The notes beneath the pieces are model-generated. The model was not told where the DNA came from. It made no database searches and saw only the letters and a program-made list of their open reading frames with translations. From Akkermansia muciniphila (lineage in GTDB: Bacteria; Verrucomicrobiota; Verrucomicrobiia; Limisphaerales; UBA9464): a DNA stretch of 64,000 bases. The translations under genes were made by a program, and so were the position numbers. Below, piece by piece: positions 7,613 through 16,338 of the stretch; the stretch's first letter is position 1, and each line of letters starts with the position of its first letter. The DNA is taken from contig CAMAUY010000006.1 in the NCBI GenBank assembly GCA_945861565.1, forward strand, positions 1-64,000, read 5' to 3'.

Positions 7613-10198
7613 ATGGGACTCGTTGATTCTGGCAATTTTTCGAAGGCAGTCGGGCTCGCGTTGATCTTCGCGGCGATTGTTATCGGGTCGGAGTCGGCCC
7701 GCGGGGCGGGCGGGAGGGTGGCGGCCTTCGTGACGAAGCACTGTGTGGACTGTCACGATTCGGACTCCAAGAAGGGTGAACTCGATTTGACGGCGCTGAC
7801 GCTCGATCTGGCCTCACGGACGAATTTCGCGACTTGGGTTTCCATCTACGACAAGGTGAGTTCCGGCGAAATGCCGCCCGCCAAAAAGACGAAGCGTCCA
7901 GAGCCGGCTGAACGGGCGGCCTTCACGAACGCGCTCGCATCGTCGATCCTCGCGAGCGAGCGCAAGCTGACCTCCGCGCAGGGCCGCGCCACGCAACGCC
8001 GGCTGAACCAGTATGAATACGAGGAGACCCTGCGCGACTTGCTGTCTCTTCCTTATCTCGAAGTGAAGGCCTTCCTCCCGGAGGACTCTGTGGCCTCCGG
8101 ATTCAACAAGCTCGGCGATGCTCTCGATGTATCGTATGTGCAGATGGGGCGTTATCTGAGCGGGGCCGATTTTGCGTTGCGTCAGGCGATGGCACCGCAG
8201 GTCGCGCGACCGACGACGACCACGACGCGATATTACGCGTGGGAACAGCCTGAGTTCTTTGGGGCCATCAAGCTGGCGGGTCCGAAGGAGCGCCGGACGT
8301 TTCCGTTGGTGGGACTTGCCCTGCAAGGTGACCTGATGGCGGCGGACCGGCCGAAGCGCCCCGAGAACCGAGACCGGGCCCGCCGGGATGAAGAGGCGAT
8401 GGGCGTTGTGGTCAGCACGTACGAACCCACCGAGATTCGGTTCGGGAAATTCCGTGCCCCGGTGTCCGGTCGCTATCGGTTGCGCTTCTCGGGCTTCAGC
8501 TTCTGGATCGACCCGAAGTTCACGAACACGACCGTCGGGCGGAGGTCTGAGCCGGTCACGATCTACTCCGACTCCGAGCCACGAATCCTGCGTAAGCTGG
8601 GTAGCTTCGACGTGGGCATCGCGCCGACCGTCCGGGAGTTGGAGGTGTTCTTGTTGGCCGGCGAGACGATCCGGCCCGATGCCGCCCGACTATTCCGGTC
8701 GCGTCCGCCCGACCACAAGAACCCCCTGACGGGGGTCGATGGCATGCCAGGGGTTGCGTTCCAGTGGATGGAGGTTGATGGCCCGCAATTCGATGATTGG
8801 CCCCCAGCGGGTCATAAATTGCTCTTTGGCGACCTTCCGATGATTGATCGCCCCGTGATCACGGGCATCGGTCGCGCTTCGGTCAAAGACGGCGTCGAGG
8901 TCACGTCACTGCAACCCGAGCGCGACGCGGAGATCCTGTTGCGGCGGTTCATGGCGCAGGCGTATCGCACGACGCCGGAGGGCGCGGACATGGACCGCTT
9001 CCTGGGTGTCATTCGGGGCGCGCTGAAGGCTGGGCACAGCTTCACCGACTCGATGATCGCCGGCTACACGGCGGTGCTCAGTTCACCGGGCTTCCTCTAC
9101 TTCAACACGCAGAAGCCGGGGCCGCTCGGCGATCGCGCCTTGGCCGAACGGCTTTCCTACTTTTTATGGAATTCGGCTCCCGATGCCGAGCTTCGGCAAC
9201 TCGCGGTGAAGCGGAAACTGCGCCGACCGGAGGTCCTACACGCTCAGACCGAGCGTCTGCTCAATGACCCCAAGTCGCGCCGCTTTGTCGGGGCTTTCCT
9301 TGACTACTGGCTCGACCTGCGCGGCATCGCGGCGGTTGCGCCCGACGCCGAGCTTTACCCGGATTGCCAACTCGACGACTTGCTGGTCGAATCGATGACG
9401 GACGAGACACAGCTGTTCTTTGCGGAACTTTTGAGGCAAAACCTCGGCATAACGAATTTGGTTAAGTCTGACTTCGCCGTGCTCAACGAGCGTCTCGCGG
9501 TGCATTACGGGATTCCCGGAGTGGAGGGTGTCGGTCTCCGACCGGTGCCACTCCCGACCGACAGCGTGCGCGGGGGCCTGCTCACGCAATCGAGTGTGCT
9601 CAAGGTCACCGCCAACGGGACCACGACGTCCCCCGTGAAACGTGGCGCCTGGATCATGGGGCGTCTCCTTGGCCTTCCCCCCCCACCGCCGCCCCCGACC
9701 GTGCCGGCCGTCGAGCCTGATATCCGCGGCGCGACGACCATCCGTGAGCAATTGGCAAAACATCGCACGCTGGAAACCTGCAATGCCTGTCACAAGCGGA
9801 TCGATCCGACTGGCTTCGCATTGGAGAGCTTCGACGTCATGGGTGCCTGGCGTGATCGGTACCGGTCAATTGGTGCCGGTGAGCCGATGAAAGGAATTGG
9901 CCACAATGGATTATTCTTCCACTTCGGCCTCGGACCGGTGGTCGATCCCAGTGGTGAACTGCCCGATGGCCAGCGATTCCAAAACGTTCGCGAGCTGAAG
10001 GACTGTCTGGTTCGCGACGAAGCGCAACTTGCCCGCAATCTGGCGCGCCAACTAATGATTTACGCAACCGGTGCACCGATCCGCTTCTCCGACCGGTCGG
10101 CGATCGAAAAAGTAGTCAACAAGAACCGAAGCGAAGGGTACGGTGTCCGGTCGTTGGTCCACGCCATCGTCCAGAGCGATTTATTTCTCGAGAAGTAG
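7613..10198 (+). CDS. Secreted planctomycete-type cytochrome c with DUF1587/1595/1592/1588/1585
   Basis: An 861-residue exported protein. The signal peptide (residues 1-32) has the hydrophobic core VGLALIFAAIVIG. The c-type haem motif CVDCH at residues 44-48 belongs to the planctomycete cytochrome c (PSCyt1) domain. The DUF1587-like part follows, starting around RRLNQYEYEETLRDLL. The C-terminal half has the DUF1595/1592/1588/1585 series, including the proline run before PTVPAV and a second CxxCH, CNACH, followed by KRIDPTGFALESFDVMGAWR. This domain order is standard in PVC bacteria; the function is unknown but probably periplasmic electron transfer. The ATG at 7613 was preferred over the upstream TTG at 7598. 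The DUF1552 gene follows after 15 bases, the usual partner. Confidence 0.9.
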   Translation: MGLVDSGNFSKAVGLALIFAAIVIGSESARGAGGRVAAFVTKHCVDCHDSDSKKGELDLTALTLDLASRTNFATWVSIYDKVSSGEMPPAKKTKRPEPAERAAFTNALASSILASERKLTSAQGRATQRRLNQYEYEETLRDLLSLPYLEVKAFLPEDSVASGFNKLGDALDVSYVQMGRYLSGADFALRQAMAPQVARPTTTTTRYYAWEQPEFFGAIKLAGPKERRTFPLVGLALQGDLMAADRPKRPENRDRARRDEEAMGVVVSTYEPTEIRFGKFRAPVSGRYRLRFSGFSFWIDPKFTNTTVGRRSEPVTIYSDSEPRILRKLGSFDVGIAPTVRELEVFLLAGETIRPDAARLFRSRPPDHKNPLTGVDGMPGVAFQWMEVDGPQFDDWPPAGHKLLFGDLPMIDRPVITGIGRASVKDGVEVTSLQPERDAEILLRRFMAQAYRTTPEGADMDRFLGVIRGALKAGHSFTDSMIAGYTAVLSSPGFLYFNTQKPGPLGDRALAERLSYFLWNSAPDAELRQLAVKRKLRRPEVLHAQTERLLNDPKSRRFVGAFLDYWLDLRGIAAVAPDAELYPDCQLDDLLVESMTDETQLFFAELLRQNLGITNLVKSDFAVLNERLAVHYGIPGVEGVGLRPVPLPTDSVRGGLLTQSSVLKVTANGTTTSPVKRGAWIMGRLLGLPPPPPPPTVPAVEPDIRGATTIREQLAKHRTLETCNACHKRIDPTGFALESFDVMGAWRDRYRSIGAGEPMKGIGHNGLFFHFGLGPVVDPSGELPDGQRFQNVRELKDCLVRDEAQLARNLARQLMIYATGAPIRFSDRSAIEKVVNKNRSEGYGVRSLVHAIVQSDLFLEK

Positions 10199-10213
10199 CC
10201 CGAGGAAACTGCC

Positions 10214-11155
10214 ATGAATATTCAAGTTGAACCCGGTGCCGCAGCCGGCCCCTCTGTCTCCGCTCGACGTGAGCTTTCACGCCGCCAGTTTCTGCGCGGT
10301 GCCGGCATCACGCTCTCGTTGCCGCTGCTGAACTCAAGGGTGCCGTTGTTCGCTGGAGCGCCCACGGCTGCGACCGGCCCGGTCGCAGAAACCACTCCGC
10401 GTCGGATGTTCGCGATCTGCAACAACCTCGGGTTGTTGCCGGACCTGTTCTTCCCGAAAGAGACGGGGCGCGGCTATTCTCTGTCGCCGTATCTTGAGCA
10501 TCTCAAGGAGCATCGGGACAACCTTAATTTTACCAGCGTTCGTGAGTTGGAGCAGCGCATGCAAATGTCGCGCGAATGGGAACGGAAGCCCCGGCCGACC
10601 GTCTCAGCCAGCGTGCCTCTGGATCCTGAAAGCCCGCGTGCATACATGGAGAAGGTTCGATTGATGTACGATCTGGCACGGCTTGCCTTCGAGACGGATT
10701 CCACACGTTCGATTGCCCTGCTGCTCGACAGCGTCAACTCACCCGCCATCGACATGGACGGCGTCAAGATCACAGATGGCTACCACAACCTCTCGCATCA
10801 CGGCCGGTCCGACACCAAGCTTGCTCAACTCCGGGCCATCGACGAGTGGCACATGAAGATGCTCGCCGACCTTTTTGCCGGGCTGAAGAACGCGCGCGAA
10901 GAGGGCGAGACGCTGCTCGACCGCACGATGATTCTCTACGGCTCGAATCTCGGGAACGCGAACACCCACGTGACCACGAACTTGCCCACGATTTTTGCGG
11001 GTGGCGGGTTCAGGCATGGCCAACACCTCGGATTCGACCGCGAACGAAACTATCCGCTGCCAAACCTCTTCGTTTCGATGCTCCAACGGATGGGCATCGA
11101 GACGGATAAGTTTGCCTCCGCCACAGGCACGATGCGCGGACTGGAAATGGCGTGA
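10214..11155 (+). CDS. Tat-exported DUF1552 (HXXSHH) protein with apparent internal deletion
   Basis: A 313-residue member of PF07586 (HXXSHH, DUF1552). The Tat signal is RRQFLRGAG (residues 23-31), followed by a hydrophobic stretch. The signature HNLSHH is at residues 191-196, and the C-terminus ([10 protein letters not shown], then [15 protein letters not shown], ending GTMRGLEMA) is family-like. Usual members are about 430 residues; the copy at 44862-46166 has 434. Residues 101-112 read [12 protein letters not shown], where the middle third of the family would be expected, consistent with an in-frame loss of about 120 residues near 10523-10535. A clear Shine-Dalgarno (GAGGA at 10202-10206) precedes the ATG. 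Activity of the shortened protein is doubtful. Confidence 0.85.
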   Translation: MNIQVEPGAAAGPSVSARRELSRRQFLRGAGITLSLPLLNSRVPLFAGAPTAATGPVAETTPRRMFAICNNLGLLPDLFFPKETGRGYSLSPYLEHLKEHRDNLNFTSVRELEQRMQMSREWERKPRPTVSASVPLDPESPRAYMEKVRLMYDLARLAFETDSTRSIALLLDSVNSPAIDMDGVKITDGYHNLSHHGRSDTKLAQLRAIDEWHMKMLADLFAGLKNAREEGETLLDRTMILYGSNLGNANTHVTTNLPTIFAGGGFRHGQHLGFDRERNYPLPNLFVSMLQRMGIETDKFASATGTMRGLEMA

Positions 11156-11179
11156 GCTCGGCTTCAAAGCGTTCTTGAT

Positions 11180-12337
11180 ATGGCCATCCATCTCCCTCGC
11201 CGCCGCTTCCTTGCAACTCTGGGAACGGCGACCGGACTGGTGCCCCGATTGCTCGAGGCTGAGGACGCCCCCCTGCGCGCGGTGGTGATCGGGCATACTG
11301 GACGAGGGGATTACGGCCACGGGTTGGAACATATCTTCAAAGGGCGGCCCGGGATTGAATTGGTCGGATTGGCGGACCCGGTCGAATCCGGCCGTGCCAA
11401 GATAGGGAAGGTCATCGGTGCGTCGCGGGTATACGCGGATTGGCGAGAACTGCTCGACAAGGAAAGGCCACAGCTTGTTTCTATCGCGATGCGACATGCG
11501 GACCAGCACGCAGAGATTGCCCTCGCTTGCCTGCGCGCCGGAGCGCACTGCTATATCGAAAAGCCGTTCGTTCGCTCGCCCGACGAATCGGACGCAGTGC
11601 TCGCTGAGGCAGAGAAGCGGGGGTGCCGGATTGCCGTCGCGCACACCATGCGGATGATGCCCGTCGTCCGCCGGCTCAAGCAAGCCCTGGGCGAAGGTCT
11701 CATCGGTGAAGTGCGCGAACTTCGCGCTTTTGGCAAGCAGGACTCTCGCGCGGGTGGTGAGGACCTGATGGTGCTGGGGCTGCATTTATTCGACCTGATG
11801 CGAATGTTTGCCGGTGATCCGCTCCGGTGTTCAGCCCGTGTCCTCAGTCAGGGGTCTGAGATTACATCGGCCGACCGCCGGCAGGTGAAGGATAACGTGG
11901 GCTGGGTTGCGGGCGATCAGGTGTCCGCTCAGTTTGCCTTTGCGGGCGGCGTCAGCGCGACTTTCACGAGTGATGCCCGGCTCCGCGAGACAACGGGCCG
12001 GTGGGGCATCGAATTTCAGGGCAGCAAAGGTGTCGCGAAATTGAACTGTGACCTTTCGCCGGATGTTTTCATGCGCTCGACCCGTGGTTGGTCGGCCGCA
12101 GGGAAACAGGATGACTGGAAACCGCTCGACGCCGCGCTCGCGAAAGCCGCGCCGGATCCCAGCCTTGCCCCGGTGAGCGACTGGCTTGACGCCATCGTCA
12201 AAAATCGCGAACCCGAGTGCAGCGGACGCAACGGAGCATGGGGCGTGGAGATGGTTATGGCGGTGTATCACGCCGCTCTCAGCGGGTGCCGTGTCGATTT
12301 CCCGCTGAATGTGCGGACGCATCCGCTCGCGTCGTAA
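11180..12337 (+). CDS. Tat-exported Gfo/Idh/MocA-family oxidoreductase
   Basis: A 385-residue NAD(P)-dependent dehydrogenase-like protein. The N-terminal RRRFLATLG and following hydrophobic residues form a Tat signal, so it is probably exported with its nucleotide bound. VVIGHTGRGDYGHG (about residues 35-48) is the dinucleotide-binding region, and YIEKPFVRS (near residue 130) contains the family EKP motif. The GGEDLMVLGLHLFDLM segment is the usual HxxD-like active-site region. It follows the DUF1552 gene by 24 bases and belongs to the same module, which suggests extracytoplasmic carbohydrate metabolism. The substrate is unknown. Confidence 0.85.
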   Translation: MAIHLPRRRFLATLGTATGLVPRLLEAEDAPLRAVVIGHTGRGDYGHGLEHIFKGRPGIELVGLADPVESGRAKIGKVIGASRVYADWRELLDKERPQLVSIAMRHADQHAEIALACLRAGAHCYIEKPFVRSPDESDAVLAEAEKRGCRIAVAHTMRMMPVVRRLKQALGEGLIGEVRELRAFGKQDSRAGGEDLMVLGLHLFDLMRMFAGDPLRCSARVLSQGSEITSADRRQVKDNVGWVAGDQVSAQFAFAGGVSATFTSDARLRETTGRWGIEFQGSKGVAKLNCDLSPDVFMRSTRGWSAAGKQDDWKPLDAALAKAAPDPSLAPVSDWLDAIVKNREPECSGRNGAWGVEMVMAVYHAALSGCRVDFPLNVRTHPLAS

Positions 12338-12367
12338 GGAGAGGCGAGAATTCGAGAGTCACAAATT

Positions 12368-13129
12368 ATGTACGAACCGAATGTTCAAGAACTGCTCAGG
12401 AGACTGAAACCCGCCGACCTTGTCCTTGATGTGGGAGGTTGGGCGTGCCCATTCAACCGCGCCCAATGGGTTCTTGACGCCCAACCGTACGAAACTCGTG
12501 GATTCTATGCCACCTTCGGTGGGGCTGCTTCCCAAGGCGGCGAGAAAGAATGGTTTAGCAAAGCGACGTGGGTTGTTCGCGATATTTGCGATAAAGCCCC
12601 CTACCCATTCCCGGACAAGTTCTTCGATTTTTTCATCTGCTCCCATACTCTCGAAGACCTGCGCGACCCGCTTTGGGTCTGTCAGGAACTGATGCGCGTC
12701 GGTAAGGCGGGTTACATCGAAATCCCGTCCCGGGAATGGGAAACGATCCGAAACATTGAGCGCCCGGGCATGGCAGGATTGTCTCATCACCGTTGGCTCA
12801 TCGATATTCACGGCACGCGCATCGATTTTCTCCAAAAAATGTCCACGCTTCACGTCGATCGTCGTCTGTCTTTGCCGAGTTATCATCTCCGCAACCTCAC
12901 GCCAGCCCAAAGAGTCCAATGGCTGTGGTGGACAAATTCTTTCGAGTTTGGCGAACGCACGATCCACGGACCCAAGGCTCAACACGATGAACTCGCCAAT
13001 TTTGTCCGGCAAAAGCATCCCAACCCATTCTTGCTCGCTCTTGACGAAAAATTCGAATGTGCGCGCGAGTACCTCTCGCGAATGGTCCGTGGGGTTCGAC
13101 GCCGTATCCCCTTTTTGCGGGACCCTTAG
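12368..13129 (+). CDS. Class I SAM-dependent methyltransferase-like protein
   Basis: A 253-residue cytoplasmic protein. VLDVGGWACPFNRAQWVLD (about residues 19-37) is a glycine-containing SAM-binding loop. FPDKFFDFFICSHTLEDLRDP (around residues 82-102) matches motif IV/post-motif of type-11 methyltransferases, followed by MRVGKAGYIEIPS. The acceptor is unknown. The adjacent sugar nucleotidyltransferase suggests, but does not prove, a role in surface polysaccharide or glycan modification. Confidence 0.75.
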   Translation: MYEPNVQELLRRLKPADLVLDVGGWACPFNRAQWVLDAQPYETRGFYATFGGAASQGGEKEWFSKATWVVRDICDKAPYPFPDKFFDFFICSHTLEDLRDPLWVCQELMRVGKAGYIEIPSREWETIRNIERPGMAGLSHHRWLIDIHGTRIDFLQKMSTLHVDRRLSLPSYHLRNLTPAQRVQWLWWTNSFEFGERTIHGPKAQHDELANFVRQKHPNPFLLALDEKFECAREYLSRMVRGVRRRIPFLRDP

Positions 13130-13285
13130 CCGATCAGCAGCACCTCAATGATGCGGGCGCATGGAATGAGCTGTACGGGGACGGCTGGGTGAGGGTGAGG
13201 GTCGGTGGCTCGTCGCGAATCGTGCGGAGACGGCGTTGCATTTTGCTTCGATTCTTGCCCGAAACTCTGGTTGGATCGCGACCCG

Positions 13286-14032
13286 ATGAACGTGCTCATC
13301 CTCGCCGCGGGGTATGCGACCCGCCTGTATCCACTGACATTGACACAGCCAAAACCGCTGCTGACGGTTGCCGGCAAGCCGATGATCGACTACGTGCTCG
13401 ACAATCTGGCCCCTATCGGAGGGATCAAACGGGTCTACATCGTGACAAATTCCAGGTTTGCCGGACACTTCGAGCGGTGGGCTGCCGATTATCGGGCGCG
13501 GAAATCAAAGATCGAGTTTTCGGTAATCGATGACGGATCCACGGATGACACCAACAAGCTCGGTGCGATTGGAGATCTGAATCTGGTATTGGAGCGGGAA
13601 AAACTCGATGACGACTTGATCGTTGTCGCCGGAGACAACCTTTTTAGCCAGAGTTTGGAGCCATTCGGGCAGTTTATCCGACGTCACAACCAGCCCGTGC
13701 TCGGCGTTTACGATGTGGGTCGGCTCGACCAGGCGCGGAAGTACGGTGTGGTGGACGTAGATATAACGGGTCAAATCACCCGGTTTGTGGAAAAACCCGA
13801 TCATCCCACATCGACCTTCATTGGAATCGCTTTGTATTATTATCCGCGGGCGACGCTGCCTCTGATCCGGCAGTATGTTGCGGAGGGAAACAATCCGGAC
13901 CAGCCCGGCCGGCTAATACAATGGTTGTACCCACGTCTTCCGGTGCTCACTTGGACGGTACCGGGAATTTGGTACGACATTGGATCGAAGGAGACGCTCG
14001 AGGAAGCAAACCGGATATTTAGCAATCGGTAG
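13286..14032 (+). CDS. Sugar-1-phosphate nucleotidyltransferase
   Basis: A 248-residue cytoplasmic enzyme of the NTP_transferase family, making an NDP-sugar from NTP and a sugar 1-phosphate. The N-terminus MNVLILAAGYATRLYPLT has the nucleotide-binding GxxxR signature, followed by QPKPLLTVAGKPMIDYVLD with the catalytic lysine. DDLIVVAGDNLF carries the metal-binding aspartate. It lacks the C-terminal beta-helix domain of bifunctional GlmU enzymes. Closest by look to glucose-1-phosphate thymidylyltransferases, but substrate is uncertain. The ATG at 13286 was chosen because the family motif starts there; the frame is open 27 codons further upstream. Confidence 0.85.
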   Translation: MNVLILAAGYATRLYPLTLTQPKPLLTVAGKPMIDYVLDNLAPIGGIKRVYIVTNSRFAGHFERWAADYRARKSKIEFSVIDDGSTDDTNKLGAIGDLNLVLEREKLDDDLIVVAGDNLFSQSLEPFGQFIRRHNQPVLGVYDVGRLDQARKYGVVDVDITGQITRFVEKPDHPTSTFIGIALYYYPRATLPLIRQYVAEGNNPDQPGRLIQWLYPRLPVLTWTVPGIWYDIGSKETLEEANRIFSNR

Positions 14033-14171
14033 TGCGGTCTGGACAATCACCGCACGGGTCTCGGCGCTCGGATTCCACCCGCTACCGACCGACGCGGAAC
14101 TGCGGGCTCGCCTGCGATTTACCATTCCGTTCCCTGTCGCCATGATTCGCCGAACCCATTAACTTCCGGCC

Positions 14172-15347
14172 ATGCGATTGACCCACGGACTGCACCTGGC
14201 GTACTGCACCAACATTCATCGGGGTGAGACCTGGGCGGAGACGTTTGCGGGCCTCGAACGTCACACGCTGGCGGTTCGCAGCCGGGTTAGTCGGGAGCGG
14301 CCCTATGCGATTGGATTGCGCCTGGGTGAGACTGCCAGCCGTGAGCTGTCAGAGCCAGCGACGCTCAAGGCTTTTAAGGTTTGGTTGGCATCCCACGGGT
14401 GTTACGTATTTACCATTAACGGGTTTCCTTATGGCCGTTTTCATGGAGCCCGCGTCAAGGAGCAAGTGTATGCGCCGGATTGGACGACACCGGAGCGATT
14501 GGCCTACACGAATCGGCTTTTTGACCTGCTTGCGGAGTTGGTGCCGGAGGGCGTTGAGGGATCTGTGAGTACTGTGCCGGTGTCTTTCAAAGGTTTTCAT
14601 TTGAACGACCGGCAGCAGCGGCAGGCCCGGGAAAACCTGTGGCGCTGTGTGGATCATCTGGAACAGTTGACGCGGAGGACGGGTCGGTCCCTGCATCTTG
14701 GCCTCGAGCCGGAACCACTCTGTTTTCTGGAGACGACGTGGGAGGCGGTCACGTTGTTTGAGCGGCTTCGGGCAGATCGGCCCGGGGACCTGCGGCTTGC
14801 GGAACATCTCGGGGTTAATTACGACTGTTGCCACCTCGCGATTGAGTACGAGACGCCTCAGGAAGCGATGGGGCGATTAAGAAAAGCGGGCATTCGCCTG
14901 AGCAAAATTCACCTCAGCAATGCGTTGCGGGTTCATCCGACGCCCGACGTCCGGGAAGCGTTGAAGGCCTTTGCCGACGACATCTACTTTCATCAGACCA
15001 TTGAACGGCGAGCGGACGGTGAAATTGTCCGGTATGGCGATCTTGACGAGGCTCTAGCCACGCCGATGGAGGAGGGTCCGCAATGGGATCGCGAGTGGCG
15101 GATCCATTTTCACATTCCGTTGCATGCGGAGGCGACGTCGCTCTTTCAAACGACTGCGGATCATGTGAAGGGGGTGCTGGACGAGGTGAAACGGGCCCCG
15201 GGGAGTTGCACCCATTTCGAAATGGAGACGTACACTTGGGAAGTGATGCCAGCCGCCCTCAAACAGCGCAATGTGGTGGACCAGTTGGTTGGGGAGTACC
15301 AGTGGACGCTTGCGGAATTGGACCGTCGAGGAATCCGGCCGCTGTGA
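14172..15347 (+). CDS. eboE: EboE-like TIM-barrel protein
   Basis: A 391-residue protein strongly resembling EboE (metabolite traffic protein). Signature segments are LAYCTNIHRGETWAETF near the N-terminus, FTINGFPYGRFHGARVKEQV (about residues 78-97), YAPDWTTPERLAYT, LHLGLEPEPLCFLE with acidic metal-ligand candidates, and NYDCCHLAIEYE. The fold is a xylose-isomerase-like barrel. In known clusters eboE sits with eboA-D and eboF and helps move prenylated or polyketide-like precursors to the periplasm. None of those partners is recognisable in this window; neighbours are a nucleotidyltransferase and a beta-helix acyltransferase-like gene. Confidence 0.75.
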   Translation: MRLTHGLHLAYCTNIHRGETWAETFAGLERHTLAVRSRVSRERPYAIGLRLGETASRELSEPATLKAFKVWLASHGCYVFTINGFPYGRFHGARVKEQVYAPDWTTPERLAYTNRLFDLLAELVPEGVEGSVSTVPVSFKGFHLNDRQQRQARENLWRCVDHLEQLTRRTGRSLHLGLEPEPLCFLETTWEAVTLFERLRADRPGDLRLAEHLGVNYDCCHLAIEYETPQEAMGRLRKAGIRLSKIHLSNALRVHPTPDVREALKAFADDIYFHQTIERRADGEIVRYGDLDEALATPMEEGPQWDREWRIHFHIPLHAEATSLFQTTADHVKGVLDEVKRAPGSCTHFEMETYTWEVMPAALKQRNVVDQLVGEYQWTLAELDRRGIRPL

Positions 15348-15520
15348 GTTACTCTCCTCACTCAGCGTCAGAACCGATCGGAACCGTTCTCGTTCGAACT
15401 CTCCCGGGAAGGAAGGGTCTGGGTGAGGGCGGCCGTTCTGCGCCCTTTTCCAAAATAAGAACTGTTGAAAACCAAAGCGTTTTCGATTGCTCAACGGTTC
15501 GGGCGGCATAACTTGAGGCC

Positions 15521-16210
15521 ATGCTGTATTCCGTGGAAGTCTTGTTTGATCTCACCCAGACGGAACATTCCGGGCTCTTCACGGATTGCCCGTTCCCCTG
15601 GGATCCGCTTAAGAAGCTTACCGACTACATTGCCGCCAATCTCAATCGTCACCAACTGCACACTGTCGTCGGGTCCGCCCACATTGGCAAAGACGTCAGC
15701 ATCGGTGCAGGCACCGTGGTTGAGCATGGGGCGATGATTTTGGGGCCGGCGATCATTGGGAAGAACTGCAAGATTCGGCACAATGCCTACATCCGGGAGA
15801 ATTGCGTCATTGGCGATAACTGCATCATCGGCAATGCCAGCGAGGTAAAGCACTCGATCTTGTTGAATAACTGCGCGATTCCCCATTTCAACTACGTGGG
15901 CGACTCCATTCTCGGGTACAAGTCTCACCTTGGTGCGGGCGCGGTGTTGTCGAATATCAAACTGATGCCGGAGAACGTCTGGGTGGAAATGGACGGGCAA
16001 CACATTGATACCGGGCTGCGCAAGTTTGGCGCGCTGGTTGGCGATGGGACGGATATTGGATGCAATGCCGTGTTGAACCCGGGGTCGATCATTGGTCGCG
16101 GGGCCTTCATCTATCCGAACGTCTGTTGGCGGGGGATTCTTCCGGACAACATGATCGCGAAAAACAAGGCCTCACAGGACATTTCGATCCGTCGTCCGCG
16201 TATGAGCTGA
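15521..16210 (+). CDS. Left-handed beta-helix acyltransferase-like / sugar nucleotidyltransferase C-domain protein
   Basis: A 229-residue protein whose middle and C-terminal parts are hexapeptide repeats of the left-handed beta-helix type: HIGKDVSIGAGTVVEHGAMI, IGKNCKIRHNAYIRENCVIG, VGDGTDIGCNAVLNPGSIIG. HFNYVGDSILG resembles the GlmU acetyltransferase region, and related proteins are often annotated UDP-N-acetylglucosamine diphosphorylase. The nucleotidyltransferase domain is absent here, so acyl transfer or a non-catalytic role is likelier. It could act with the separate nucleotidyltransferase at 13286-14032. Confidence 0.75.
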   Translation: MLYSVEVLFDLTQTEHSGLFTDCPFPWDPLKKLTDYIAANLNRHQLHTVVGSAHIGKDVSIGAGTVVEHGAMILGPAIIGKNCKIRHNAYIRENCVIGDNCIIGNASEVKHSILLNNCAIPHFNYVGDSILGYKSHLGAGAVLSNIKLMPENVWVEMDGQHIDTGLRKFGALVGDGTDIGCNAVLNPGSIIGRGAFIYPNVCWRGILPDNMIAKNKASQDISIRRPRMS

Positions 16211-16217
16211 AGTCGCC

Positions 16218-16262
16218 CTGCCGCCGGCAAGAGGGATTCGGAGACTCCCCGACCGGCGGCAG
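16218..16262. repeat. Hairpin between convergent genes
   Basis: CTGCCGCCGG at 16218-16227 pairs perfectly with CCGGCGGCAG at 16253-16262 across a 25-base loop. It lies between the convergent beta-helix gene and lysS, so it could help end transcription from either side. No U-tract follows on either strand, so a Rho-independent role is only a suggestion. A second G/C-rich complementary stretch lies around 16288-16326. Confidence 0.4.
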
Positions 16263-16338
16263 ATTGAAAGAATCCCGCGAGCCCGAGTCCCCGCCCGATC
16301 GCGGTCGGCGAGGGCGGGTCGGGGTTGGCTGCCCGCCG

